Shown here piece after piece: positions 1-7,505 of a stretch of 19,661 nt of DNA. The stretch comes from HGM04593 sp045654885. Its GTDB lineage: Bacteria; Bacteroidota; Bacteroidia; Bacteroidales; Bacteroidaceae. Made by a program: the position numbers and the translations under genes. Numbering within the stretch: position 1 is the first letter of the stretch; each line of letters starts with the position of its first letter. The stretch lies in the NCBI GenBank assembly GCA_045654885.1, contig JAZOOF010000016.1, positions 1 to 19,661 on the forward strand. The letters are read 5' to 3'. The notes beneath the pieces were generated by a model that ran no database searches, was not told the DNA's origin, and was given only the letters and a program-made list of their open reading frames with translations.

Positions 1-44
1 CAATGAACAGGCGCGTAGAATAGTAATTCTCAATACTGCTACCG

Positions 45-224
45 TTGAAAATTGCGAGTAAGCGAATTTCTTGATTAAGCGAGTTTAACACAAACTTGTT
101 TGATGTTATACTGCGAGTGATAAAGAAATCAACAATGTTAGCATGGGTAAACTTGTTTACACACAAAGCGAACAGAAGCAATTTCAAGGGAGTTAAAATA
201 GTTGTAAATTTAATACATTAATAG
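45..224. repeat. Palindromic intergenic repeat, long copy (P1)
   Basis: The outer arms TTGAAAATTGC (45-55) and GCAATTTCAA (178-187) are inverted repeats. Inside lies the short palindrome GTAAAC-TT-GTTTAC (147-160). The same outer arms, the same inner palindrome and the same right flank (ending TTTAATACAT.AATA) recur at 1971-2073, so this is an interspersed element. P1 carries roughly 75 extra bases between its left arm and the palindrome. No gene was found in 1-253. Confidence 0.6.
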
Positions 225-253
225 ACTGCTCCCCCAGACTTTGCAGGTGAGCC

Positions 254-309
254 AAAAAAAGTGCCGCTATTACGGCACAAAAAAATGAGACTTGCAATGC
301 AAGCCTCAT
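254..309 (-). terminator. Tandem terminators of the Hc1-family gene
   Basis: Read on the minus strand, two hairpins follow the gene that ends at 333. The first has arms around 284-309 (ATGAG, then CTTGC/GCAAG, one A-C mismatch) followed by seven T. The second has arms GTGCCG (261-266) and CGGCAC (273-278), again followed by seven T. Hairpin plus T-tract, twice in a row, is a strong intrinsic terminator signature. Confidence 0.75.
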
Positions 310-332
310 TTTTATCCTTTGACGCTACTGAA

Positions 333-506
333 TTACTTAGCAGCCTCAAGAGAAGCCTTACGGAAAGCCTTCATAGCCTTCTCAAGCTCCAAAGAAGCCT
401 TGCGTGCACGTGTACCTGCAGCCTTGTTACCCTTCTCAGCCTGAGCTGTTGCATCTGCTACAAAAGCAGCATAAGTCTCCTCGATTTTTGCGATAAGTTC
501 TTTCAT
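333..506 (-). CDS. Histone H1-like protein, Hc1 family
   Basis: A 57-residue lysine- and alanine-rich protein that starts MKELIAKIEETYAAFVADAT and ends FRKASLEAAK. The centre reads AEKGNKAAGTRARKASLELEK, which matches the short Hc1-type 'histone H1' proteins common in Bacteroides and Prevotella; these have the same length and the same AGTRARK core. It is predicted to be a small helical, basic DNA-binding protein of the nucleoid. It has no signal peptide or membrane segment. The start is fixed by the first ATG after a good Bacteroidetes -7 element, and the gene ends at tandem terminators, so it is probably a single-gene transcript. There is no obvious Shine-Dalgarno sequence, as is usual in this phylum. 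The family call rests on recognised sequence similarity; the DNA-binding role is known for the family and inferred here. Confidence 0.85.
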   Translation of the reverse strand: MKELIAKIEETYAAFVADATAQAEKGNKAAGTRARKASLELEKAMKAFRKASLEAAK

Positions 507-537
507 AATACTTTCATTTATTTAAGTTAACGATGCA

Positions 538-565
538 CAAAGATAACAAAATTTGGAATAACAAG
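538..565 (-). promoter_or_regulatory. Predicted sigma-ABfr promoter of the Hc1-family gene
   Basis: On the minus strand TATCTTTG (545-538) fits the Bacteroidetes -7 consensus TAnnTTTG. A -33-like CTTG lies at 565-562, 16 bp upstream, slightly shorter than the usual spacing. The start codon is about 30 bases downstream. Confidence 0.55.
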
Positions 566-1266
566 GCATAATTACGGGATTTTTTGTCCTTTTTCGTAAA
601 AAAACTGTTTCCGACAGCAAAAAACCGCGCCACAGTAGCATAAAAAGCGCTTTTGGGCACCAACAAATAAACACCTATTATTTCAAACTGGCACAAAACA
701 GAGAAAAGCGCATCATTATCATCATATCAATAAGCATGCCACACAGCCGGCACACCCATCACCCCACACACCCCGCAGTGCCATTTACAAAAGGAGAAGC
801 GATACCCGGAAGAAACAGAACAACAGAAAAGCACCGCAGCATAAAAACAGCTTGATAATCCAGCAAACACAGCATAAAACATAGGCATGCTGTTTTTAAG
901 GCTACATTTTGCACTATTCGAGAGACAGAACATAGAACGAAAGTGAGCAAAACTGAATAAATGGTAAAATTTCATTACAAAACCATTACAACATACATAC
1001 TCATGCCCGGAATGACAAAATGCAGCGCCCTACGGATGACTGTTTTTTACGTGAATTGTAGGGACACCAGCAAAAGCTAAGTTTGGCAGGTTAGGGCTCA
1101 GTAGAAATTTAGTGTGTATAAGCATATAAATTAAAAATTATGAAAGTAAGATATTGATGAATGGTCGCAAAAAACAGTGTCGGTATCGCTTTCGCTCACC
1201 ATTACATTTCACGGCAGTCTCCAACCTTAATTGTTCACTTGTATTTTCTTCAACTCTTTCTTTCAT
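566..1266. other. Intergenic stretch without a recognisable gene
   Basis: No open frame here looks like a protein: candidates are short, cysteine- and serine-rich, and overlap one another on both strands. A 10-bp inverted repeat, TAAAAACAGC (842-851) and GCTGTTTTTA (889-898), is the only clear structure. The stretch is AT-rich and may be a decayed region. Confidence 0.5.
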
Positions 1267-1927
1267 CTACTTTCGTCGCGCGAAAGTAGCAAAGCGCCCG
1301 GCACCGGCAAAATCAGTCATAACAGCCTTCTGCTCGCGAGTCGCAAGCGACATCCCTCGGCCGGCTGTTATTTGCCGCAAACAGCTGTTCGTTCAAGCAT
1401 CGGGGACAAAACAACTCGCTTATCACGCAATAACAGCATCGCATATATGCACCGCTCAAACAAATTTTGTCCTGTTTCCTCTGCTTGCCCGGCTGTTCGC
1501 TGTGATTTTGATGGTGCCGGTTTAAAAATATTACCATTGTACGCACTATAATGCATAGGGTACGTCAATGAATATTCTTCGCAAAGGTAATTCCCCGCCA
1601 ACGGCGGAAGGGCAGCGTTGGGAGGCACAGCGAGTAGCCGAGCAATGCTTGGAAACAGGCGGCATGATGTTTGAGCGAAGCGAGTTCTTGCCGCCCCAAG
1701 CATTGCGACAAGCAGCGAGCGGCGAGGGGTGAACCGACTGAAAGATGTCGCAAAGCGACTCTTGAATTTGCTCTGCAAATCGACAACATTGACAGCATTT
1801 AGTCGTGCGCAGTGCAGACGCAGTTTGCACCGCACGGGGTGCGAGAAGGCAATGTTGTCAACTTTTAGCACCGAGTGACGTACACGACTGCCCGGTTCTT
1901 TGGTACTTTCTGTCACACAGAAAGTAC
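1267..1927. repeat. About 660-bp structured element with palindromic terminal repeats
   Basis: The left end is a 9-bp hairpin (CTACTTTCG 1267-1275, CGAAAGTAG 1281-1289). The right end is an 11-bp hairpin (GTACTTTCTGT 1903-1913, ACAGAAAGTAC 1917-1927). Read inward, both ends continue with CAAAG..CC.GGCA, so the element has 37-39 bp terminal inverted repeats that are themselves palindromes. Internal stems include 1298-1315 with 1503-1520 (16/18 if the G-T wobble is not counted), 1319-1327 with 1363-1371, 1404-1411 with 1465-1472, 1643-1652 with 1696-1705, 1658-1664 with 1689-1695, 1747-1751 with 1755-1759, 1766-1771 with 1775-1780, and 1782-1791 with 1850-1859. It is more GC-rich than its flanks. 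A long open frame runs through it on the minus strand, but it looks incidental. It could be a MITE-like element or a large structured RNA. Similar palindromic intergenic elements occur in Bacteroidales genomes, from general experience rather than a search. Confidence 0.6.
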
Positions 1928-1970
1928 ATATAGAAAGGCTACAGTAGAAATCTAAGACAACTGAACAAGA

Positions 1971-2073
1971 TTGAAAATTGCGAGTAAGCAAGTGTGCGTA
2001 AACTTGTTTACACACAAAGCGAGCGAAAGCAATTTCAACGAAATTAAAATGTCAGTTAATTTAATACATCAAT
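1971..2073. repeat. Palindromic intergenic repeat, short copy (P2)
   Basis: The arms TTGAAAATTGC (1971-1981) and GCAATTTCAA (2029-2038) enclose GTAAAC-TT-GTTTAC (1998-2011), and most bases between also pair (GTGT with ACAC next to the centre). The whole of 1971-2038 can fold into one imperfect hairpin. The right flank to 2073 matches the flank of P1. It lies about 45 bp beyond the right end of the 660-bp element. Confidence 0.6.
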
Positions 2074-2222
2074 AAGGTATACACCATGCTTTTAAGTAAA
2101 CCGGATTATCCACATCTTTTTGCGACCGAGCCGCAAATGGCCGGAGATTCTCCTGAATCGTCATAAACAAATTCCACAAATACACATGACATAAAATCAA
2201 CTGATGTATTCCACCCAAACAC

Positions 2223-2253
2223 TTGTATTGTGAGCAATAAAATTGTACTTTTA
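2223..2253 (+). promoter_or_regulatory. Possible promoter of the Pmp3/methyltransferase pair
   Basis: TTG at 2223-2225 is followed after 20 bp by TACTTTTA (2246-2253), one base short of the TAnnTTTG consensus. The first start codon is about 28 bases downstream. The 2074-2222 stretch upstream shows no other feature. Confidence 0.35.
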
Positions 2254-2281
2254 TGACCACAAACAAAAAAAACATTCCAAC

Positions 2282-2434
2282 ATGTCACTATTAAGAGTTC
2301 TTCTAGCCATTTTCTTTCCGCCGCTTGCCGTTATCGACAGAGGCTGCGGTTCAGTTATCATAGTACTGCTCCTGACCATCTGCGGTTGGGTTCCCGGCGT
2401 TATCGGTGCATTGGTTATACTCAACAAGAACTGA
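2282..2434 (+). CDS. YqaE/Pmp3 family small membrane protein
   Basis: A 50-residue protein beginning MSLLRVLLAIFFPPLAVIDRG. It has two hydrophobic segments, about residues 3-16 and 22-45, joined by a short polar turn. The pattern 'LLRVLLAIFFPPLAV...GC....I...LLT..GWVPGVIGAL.I' is the signature of the Pmp3/YqaE family (UPF0057). These are about 50-60 residue inner-membrane proteins linked in other organisms to salt stress and membrane potential; their biochemical role is unsettled. The frame extends upstream to 2243, but the extension (MYFYDHKQKKHSN) is unlike the family, so the ATG at 2282 is preferred. The methyltransferase gene starts 8 bp after its stop, suggesting co-transcription without obvious functional linkage. 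Confidence 0.85.
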   Translation: MSLLRVLLAIFFPPLAVIDRGCGSVIIVLLLTICGWVPGVIGALVILNKN

Positions 2435-2442
2435 TTAGCTGA

Positions 2443-3615
2443 ATGCTCGACACTGCAACCATAGAATTCATTGGGGAGCATCGCAATGACGATGTACGCA
2501 CACTGGCCCTACAGGCCGGGCGCTACCCCACCGTGGACATGCGCAAGGCCGTGGTGCAGATTGAGGGTTGGCAACATGCACGCGAGAAGTTGCCCGCCTG
2601 GGCTGCCGTGGAGGGTATCATCTACCCGCCCAAAATATCCATGGAGCAATGTTCGAGCGAAAAGACAGCGAAGTACAAGGCCTCGCTCATTGGCAGGAGC
2701 AAGAGATTTGCCGACCTTACGGGAGGCTTCGGCATAGACTTCAGCTACATGGCACGCAATTTCGACGAGGCATACTACATTGAGCGCAGCAAGGAACTGT
2801 GCGACATTGCCAATGCAAATTTCTCACTGTTGGGACTCGACAACGTAAATGTAATGAACGGCAACAGCGAGGAGCTGTTTGCCACCCTGCCGCACCTCGA
2901 CTGGATATTCGTAGACCCTGCACGCCGCGACGGCGACGGGCGCAAGGTTGTGGCATTGAGCGACTGCGAGCCCAATATCCTGGAGCTCGACCTGTTGTCA
3001 AAGGCCGACATGGCAATGGTAAAATGCTCGCCCATGCTCGACATAACAATGGCATGCCGCCAATTGGGATGCGTGAACGACATATACATAGTATCGGTAA
3101 ACAACGAATGCAAGGAGCTGCTTTTGGTTCTCAACAGCAGTTGCTTCACCACAGTCACCACCCATTGCGTGAACTTCTTGAAAGATGGGGGCACACAGAT
3201 GTTCTCCTTTACACAGGACGAAGAGGATTTTGCAGAGACAAGATACAGCAGCGACGTTGGCAAATACCTCTATGAGCCAAACGCCAGTGTACAAAAAGCC
3301 GGCTGCCCCAAAAGCCTGTCAAAGTACCACGTGAACAAGCTGCACCCCAACAGCCACCTCTACACATCGAACGAACTTATCCACAACTTCCCCGGGCGCA
3401 CGTTTGAGGTAATTGAGGTTCTTGGATTCTCAAAGGCCGACATAAAGAGGGTGCAAGCGCTGGGAAAGGCCAACATCACGGTAAGGAATTTCCCCGAGAG
3501 CGTACAGCAGCTGCGCAAGCGCCTCAAGCTCTCCGACGGCGGCGACAGCTACATCTTTGCCACCACATTGAATGACGGCAGCAAGGTGCTGATACAGTGC
3601 AAAAAGGCAGAGTAG
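2443..3615 (+). CDS. Class I SAM-dependent methyltransferase with THUMP-like C-terminus (PG_1098 type)
   Basis: A 390-residue cytoplasmic protein. The SAM-binding motif I is DLTGGFGID at residues 91-99, followed by an acidic residue after the next strand (YYIERS, 111-116). DPARRD at 158-163 sits at the motif IV position and resembles the DPPR/DPAR motif of RNA methyltransferases. The N-terminal 80 residues form the ferredoxin-like or helical cap of the PG_1098 family. Residues about 320-388 match the THUMP-like C-terminal domain, including the terminal FATTLNDGSKVLIQCK. The length is normal for Bacteroidales homologues. By family analogy it methylates RNA, but the substrate is not known from the sequence. 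The gene is GC-richer than the TIR island that follows. Confidence 0.85.
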   Translation: MLDTATIEFIGEHRNDDVRTLALQAGRYPTVDMRKAVVQIEGWQHAREKLPAWAAVEGIIYPPKISMEQCSSEKTAKYKASLIGRSKRFADLTGGFGIDFSYMARNFDEAYYIERSKELCDIANANFSLLGLDNVNVMNGNSEELFATLPHLDWIFVDPARRDGDGRKVVALSDCEPNILELDLLSKADMAMVKCSPMLDITMACRQLGCVNDIYIVSVNNECKELLLVLNSSCFTTVTTHCVNFLKDGGTQMFSFTQDEEDFAETRYSSDVGKYLYEPNASVQKAGCPKSLSKYHVNKLHPNSHLYTSNELIHNFPGRTFEVIEVLGFSKADIKRVQALGKANITVRNFPESVQQLRKRLKLSDGGDSYIFATTLNDGSKVLIQCKKAE

Positions 3616-3666
3616 CAAATCCCGGTTCACATACATACATACAATTATAGTTAACTTTGCATTCGA

Positions 3667-3774
3667 ATGAAGAAAATAGGTGACTGTATGAATTATGATG
3701 TTTTTATATCATCTAAAAGTGAAGATTACCATTTAGCAGAAGAAGTATACAATTTCTTAAAAGCAAACGTATGA
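3667..3774 (+). pseudogene. N-terminal fragment of a TIR domain, interrupted
   Basis: The frame starting MKKIGDCMNYDVFISSKSED (or from the inner ATG at 3688) runs 35 residues and stops at TGA 3772-3774. YDVFISSKSED followed by an amphipathic helix (LAEEVYNFLKAN) is the first strand and helix of a TIR domain. The frame is the same as that of the TIR protein at 3850, with in-frame stops at 3772, 3817 and 3829 between them. About 100 residues expected to complete a TIR domain are missing. The best reading is a truncated TIR gene, or the broken first domain of a longer protein whose C-terminal part is the next gene. Sequencing error alone would not explain the missing length. Confidence 0.65.
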
Positions 3775-3849
3775 CCACACCAAGAAAACGAGTGGATTGG
3801 GATTGAGAGTCGTGATTAGAAAGAATATTGAATAACAAATATACTGATT

Positions 3850-5025
3850 ATGGGAATACCTGTAAATTCAATCAAGCAATTTGAGGAGAATGCAAGATAC
3901 AGTCGTAAAAGCTGGACAATGATTATCTTTGCTAATGCTGCATCAGACAGCAGAGCAGTAGAATATGTAATCCGCAACTTTCATGAGATGGACACAATCT
4001 CTGATGATGTAGACTTTTATCTTCCTGGATATGACATGCGCAATATTCTGTGCGAAGTTAGTGACAACGAATTGGATTGGAGAAATAATCTGTTATCGGA
4101 AGAATATCAGGATTATCATGGTGAGAACTCCTATACTCAAGGAGTCTTGTCTATAGTTCGGAAGCAAAGAAAGTTCGTCAGAGTTATTGATAGTCCTCGT
4201 TTGGGTCCGATTACGTTTAACAATGCTGAGTTTACTGATTTTATAATGGAACTGAATCGGAAAAATCAAGGTTATCATTATATGGGAACTTGTCAGATGA
4301 ACATTTTACCTATATTAGATGGTATCCCTGATTATAGTCGCATTCGTTCATACGATTTGGATGCTATTGTTGATTGCCCATCAGGTCCTTCACTTGATTC
4401 TTTTTTCCACCATGTTGTTCATGCAATTCGATGTGCTCGACCATATACAAGGCAATCTCTATTAGATCGTTTGATGGGAAGAAGGGATAATGTACTTGTT
4501 GGGATTGATAGGTTATATGAAGAGGCGACAATGTATAGAGGACATAATGATAGATATGAAATAATCATCAACAATGTTATTGTTGACATGGAAAAGTGTC
4601 TTCAATGGAGTCTGCAAGAAGAGTATTTTTTTATTAGCTACTCTTCTAAAAATGTTTTAAAAGCTGCTATGGTAGGTAGGCTACTTCAGGAGAGAGGCAA
4701 ACATGTTTGGATTGCCCCAGACGGAATACCACAAGGAAGAGAGTATTCTTTGGTAGTCCCTACAGCTCTGAAATTGGCAAAGCACTTTATACTTTTATTA
4801 ACCCCAGATGCAGCTATGTCAAGTTGGGTAAAAAGAGAACTTGACATAGCCATCAGTAATCAAGCCAACACACGTGTAAAGGTTCTTCTTGCAGATGGGT
4901 TCAGCATTAATGACATAAGAAGAGATAACGAGCTGATGTTTTATCTTAATCGTGTTCAAGTAAAATTTGAATATGATGATGTAACCAGAAATCAAGATTC
5001 GTTGGATAGGTTTATCTCAGAATAG
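3850..5025 (+). CDS. TIR-domain protein with unknown N-terminal domain
   Basis: A 391-residue protein. Residues about 258-391 form a TIR domain: first strand YFFISYSSKN (259-268), then LLQERGKHVWIAPDGIPQG (278-296), strand KHFILLLTPDA (311-321), and SSWVKRE ending at E330, the position of the catalytic Glu of NAD-cleaving TIR domains. Residues 1-257 are not recognised. They begin with strand-like WTMIIFANAASDS and DVDFYLPGY and continue as a mixed alpha/beta region. Bacterial TIR proteins often cleave NAD+ or make signalling nucleotides in antiphage systems, usually with a sensor domain; a sensor role for residues 1-257 is inference. The gene is AT-rich compared with its neighbours, lies between two TIR fragments, and its start is uncertain because the same frame continues upstream through stops. 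No signal peptide or membrane segment is seen. Confidence 0.75.
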   Translation: MGIPVNSIKQFEENARYSRKSWTMIIFANAASDSRAVEYVIRNFHEMDTISDDVDFYLPGYDMRNILCEVSDNELDWRNNLLSEEYQDYHGENSYTQGVLSIVRKQRKFVRVIDSPRLGPITFNNAEFTDFIMELNRKNQGYHYMGTCQMNILPILDGIPDYSRIRSYDLDAIVDCPSGPSLDSFFHHVVHAIRCARPYTRQSLLDRLMGRRDNVLVGIDRLYEEATMYRGHNDRYEIIINNVIVDMEKCLQWSLQEEYFFISYSSKNVLKAAMVGRLLQERGKHVWIAPDGIPQGREYSLVVPTALKLAKHFILLLTPDAAMSSWVKRELDIAISNQANTRVKVLLADGFSINDIRRDNELMFYLNRVQVKFEYDDVTRNQDSLDRFISE

Positions 5026-5057
5026 GAAAGATTATAACAATTCTTATAAGACTAAAT

Positions 5058-5087
5058 ATGAATGAGCATTACGACATATTCATAAGC
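5058..5087 (+). pseudogene. Possible remnant of another TIR-domain start
   Basis: ATG at 5058 encodes MNEHYDIFIS, which matches the first strand of a TIR domain (consensus YDVFIS), 32 bp after the stop of the intact TIR gene. The frame then reads LFNPTKAFCY, no longer TIR-like, and runs through a terminator. Ten residues is a weak match, but the location beside a TIR gene and another TIR fragment makes chance less likely. Confidence 0.35.
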
Positions 5088-5133
5088 CTTTTTAACCCTA
5101 CAAAGGCCTTTTGCTATTCAAAAACAAAAAAAA

Positions 5134-5163
5134 CGATTGGTTCTTCTGAACCAATCGTTTTTT
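5134..5163. terminator. Bidirectional terminator between TIR island and S41 peptidase
   Basis: CGATTGGTTC (5134-5143) and GAACCAATCG (5148-5157) form a perfect 10-bp stem with loop TTCT. Six T follow on the plus strand and eight T follow on the minus strand, so it can end transcription of both converging units. Confidence 0.85.
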
Positions 5164-5220
5164 ATTATCACTTAAGTAAATGAGGATTTTTAGAACAAGC
5201 GTAACGCAGTAGTTCGCTTT

Positions 5221-6810
5221 TTAGTCTTTTATCATCAGTTCCTCGAACTTCTTCACCTTAATCAGCTCATAAGCCTTTTGGAACACATCGCTGTTCTTGT
5301 TATAGAGTTTCATGAAATCACTCATGTCCCACAGGTCGCGTGCCACAAGCTGTTTGAGTTGCAGCTTCAGTTCGGGAAGCGAGCGCTGGAACTCCTCCTC
5401 GCCGCCTTCAATCTTCACGCTGTCCCTTACACCCTGTTGGCGCAACATCTCAATGAAAGCCTCATCAACCTCAAAGCGTTTCTCGAAATCATCCACTGTA
5501 GGATACTCGGCAACAAGCTTCTCGCGGTTCTCGTCTATGTAGTGCAACGATGCCTGTATAATGCAGCCCTTTGCAGCCAAAGCACGGTGATACTTTGTGT
5601 AGCGCGCAGTGTCTACAGGCACAAAGTAGTCGGGCATTATACCGCCACCGCCATATACCGGACGCTGCAGGCGCAGTGTCTGCGTCCTCAACGAATCGGG
5701 GAAATGAATCTTGTCGACACTTGTCATCTCGCCGCTGTTGTAGCGGTGCATGAGGTCATCCTCATATTTCACCGAGTCACTACCATAGGGTTTCTGTATA
5801 CAACGGCCTGTGGGTGTGTAGTAACGTGCGATGGTTAGGCGTATCATCGAACCGTCGGGCAACTGGAACGGACGCTGAACAAGTCCCTTGCCGAAAGTGC
5901 GGCGGCCGACTATGAGACCGCGGTCCCAATCCTGCACAGCACCCGAAAGAATCTCCGATGCCGATGCCGATGTCTCATCCACAAGCACCACAAGATTTCC
6001 CTTGCGGAACTTGCCCTCACCTTTTGAGAAGTAATCGGAACGTGGGTTATTCTTACCCTCGGTATACACCACAAGCTGGTCCTGGTCAATAAACTCGCCA
6101 AGTATTCCCACCGCAGCAGTGAGATAGCCACCGCCATTGCCGCAGAGGTCAAGGATAAGGTTCTTCATTCCGCACCTCTTCAAAGAGTCGAGCTTTGTCA
6201 CAAACTCCTGGTGGGTCTTTGCGCCGAATGATGTTATGCGCATATAGCCGTTCTTCTTGTCAATCATGTATGCAGCATCGACAGTCTCGGTGCTGATGTC
6301 GTCGCGCACAAGGCTGAAGTGCAGCCTGCGGTCAATTCCACGGCGCACAACCTCCACGTTCACGGTAGTGCCCTTTGCACCACGCAGACGCGACATAATG
6401 TCGCTACGTTCCATCTTCACACCCGCAATAACGGTATCGTTCACGGCTACAATCTTGTCACCCGCCAAAATTCCGGCACGCTCCGACGGGCCGTTGTTTG
6501 TGGTCTGGATGACATACAGCGTGTCCGATACAATGTTGAACTGTATACCAATGCCGCCAAAGCTGCCCTCCATCTGCTCCAGCAGAGCCTTTGTCTCCTT
6601 GGGGTCGGTGTATGTAGAGTGCGGGTCAAGGGTCTTGAGCATAGCCTTGATACCCTCTTCGGTCACCTTGTCATTGTCGGCATCATCGACATAGAAGTTT
6701 GTTATTATATTGCCGGTATACATCAGTTTAAGAATGTGTTCCGGCATCTGCTGCGCCTTTGCAGCCACTGAAAGCAGCATAACCGCTGCAAGAAGAAATA
6801 GTTTTTTCAT
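5221..6810 (-). CDS. S41 family C-terminal processing peptidase
   Basis: A 529-residue exported protease. A signal peptide covers residues 1-20 (MKKLFLLAAVMLLSVAAKAQ), followed by a helical segment and a PDZ domain around 80-165 (GGIGIQF, then DKIVAVND). The S41 catalytic core spans about 180-400. The motif DETSASASEILSG places the nucleophile at S283, and TFGKGLVQ places the general base at K308; the 25-residue spacing is that of Prc/CtpA-type proteases. A C-terminal helical region (about 405-529) is typical of Bacteroidales homologues. It should work in the periplasm or at the cell surface on C-terminal tails of other proteins; the substrate is unknown. It lies downstream of coaD, 196 bp away, in a conserved Bacteroidales order. 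It converges on the TIR island and shares the terminator at 5134-5163. Confidence 0.9.
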   Translation of the reverse strand: MKKLFLLAAVMLLSVAAKAQQMPEHILKLMYTGNIITNFYVDDADNDKVTEEGIKAMLKTLDPHSTYTDPKETKALLEQMEGSFGGIGIQFNIVSDTLYVIQTTNNGPSERAGILAGDKIVAVNDTVIAGVKMERSDIMSRLRGAKGTTVNVEVVRRGIDRRLHFSLVRDDISTETVDAAYMIDKKNGYMRITSFGAKTHQEFVTKLDSLKRCGMKNLILDLCGNGGGYLTAAVGILGEFIDQDQLVVYTEGKNNPRSDYFSKGEGKFRKGNLVVLVDETSASASEILSGAVQDWDRGLIVGRRTFGKGLVQRPFQLPDGSMIRLTIARYYTPTGRCIQKPYGSDSVKYEDDLMHRYNSGEMTSVDKIHFPDSLRTQTLRLQRPVYGGGGIMPDYFVPVDTARYTKYHRALAAKGCIIQASLHYIDENREKLVAEYPTVDDFEKRFEVDEAFIEMLRQQGVRDSVKIEGGEEEFQRSLPELKLQLKQLVARDLWDMSDFMKLYNKNSDVFQKAYELIKVKKFEELMIKD

Positions 6811-6867
6811 ATATTTTCTGTTTTCTTTTTCAAATAGTTTTCATTAAATTGTCATGCTGAACAAAGT

Positions 6868-6936
6868 CGAATTTTGCAATTAAACGAGTTAAAACCAAGT
6901 TTACTTGAATTTTTACAACGAGTGTTTGCAAAATCG
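6868..6936. repeat. Palindromic intergenic repeat, diverged copy (P3)
   Basis: ATTTTGCAA (6871-6879) and TTGCAAAAT (6926-6934) are perfect 9-bp inverted arms around an AT-rich core. The segment ATTAAACGAGTTAAAACCAAG resembles a stretch inside P1 (around 83-113), suggesting membership of the same family. It lies between the S41 peptidase and coaD genes. Confidence 0.35.
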
Positions 6937-7006
6937 CCGTAGGCAGTGCATCTATCCAATCACGTTTCAAAGATTCTCTCTATCGTCAGAATAACATTAT
7001 AATGGA

Positions 7007-7447
7007 TTAGGGCAGCAAATCGCTCACGTCCTTGCCGTAACGCATGAGTTCGCGCACCACGCTGCTGCTCACCGACGAGTATCCCGGTTCGCTCACAAGC
7101 AGAACGGTATCAATGCCGCCAATCTGCCTGTTAACGTCGGCAAGTTCACGTTCGTATTCAAAATCCTTCACGTTTCGCACACCGCGCAACAGCACATCGG
7201 CACCCACCTCTCGTGCAAAATCCATTGTGAGGCCGCTGTACGAGCGCACCTCAACACGGCTGTCGCCACTGTACACGGCAGCAATCGTTGCCACGCGCTC
7301 CTCAACGGCAGCCATGGTACCCTTTTCGCTGTTGTAGCCAACAGCAACAACAACCTTGTCGAACATCTGCAATGCGCGCTCCACAAGTGCGTGGTGCCCC
7401 ACGGTATATGGGTCGAACGACCCTGCAAAAAGTGCTGTTTTAGCCAT
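7007..7447 (-). CDS. coaD: Phosphopantetheine adenylyltransferase
   Basis: A 146-residue cytoplasmic enzyme that transfers AMP from ATP to 4'-phosphopantetheine, giving dephospho-CoA, the penultimate step of coenzyme A synthesis. The nucleotidyltransferase signature GSFDPYTVGH is at residues 9-18. RGVRNVKDFEYE carries the substrate-binding Arg and the conserved DFEYE. SSVSSSVVRE near 124-133 is the second nucleotide-binding motif. The length is slightly short of the usual 155-165 but typical of Bacteroidales. It precedes the S41 peptidase on the same strand. A housekeeping gene; the only oddity is the hairpin-repeat array that begins 58 bp upstream of its start and separates it from parE. Confidence 0.95.
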   Translation of the reverse strand: MAKTALFAGSFDPYTVGHHALVERALQMFDKVVVAVGYNSEKGTMAAVEERVATIAAVYSGDSRVEVRSYSGLTMDFAREVGADVLLRGVRNVKDFEYERELADVNRQIGGIDTVLLVSEPGYSSVSSSVVRELMRYGKDVSDLLP

Positions 7448-7505
7448 TATTATTCTTTAAATTATCTAATCAAAATCTCTCCCGACTCCTACCTCGGTCA
7501 CACAA

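Noticed and set aside
1154..1551. Two overlapping plus-strand frames of 106 and 123 codons
   Set aside because: They cross the palindromic left end of the structured element and resemble no protein.
1368..2015. A 215-codon open frame on the minus strand through the 660-bp element
   Set aside because: It is Cys/Arg/Ser-rich with no domain pattern, starts outside the element, and runs through the stems and the right palindrome. Overlapping frames on both strands are also open, as expected of GC-rich structured DNA. It may appear in databases as a hypothetical protein, but that is not evidence of coding.
2741..3275. Long open frames on other strands within the methyltransferase gene
   Set aside because: They are shadows of a GC-rich real gene with clear SAM-binding motifs.
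5058..5183. A complete 41-residue protein
   Set aside because: Only the first ten residues are meaningful (TIR-like); the rest is encoded by the terminator hairpin.
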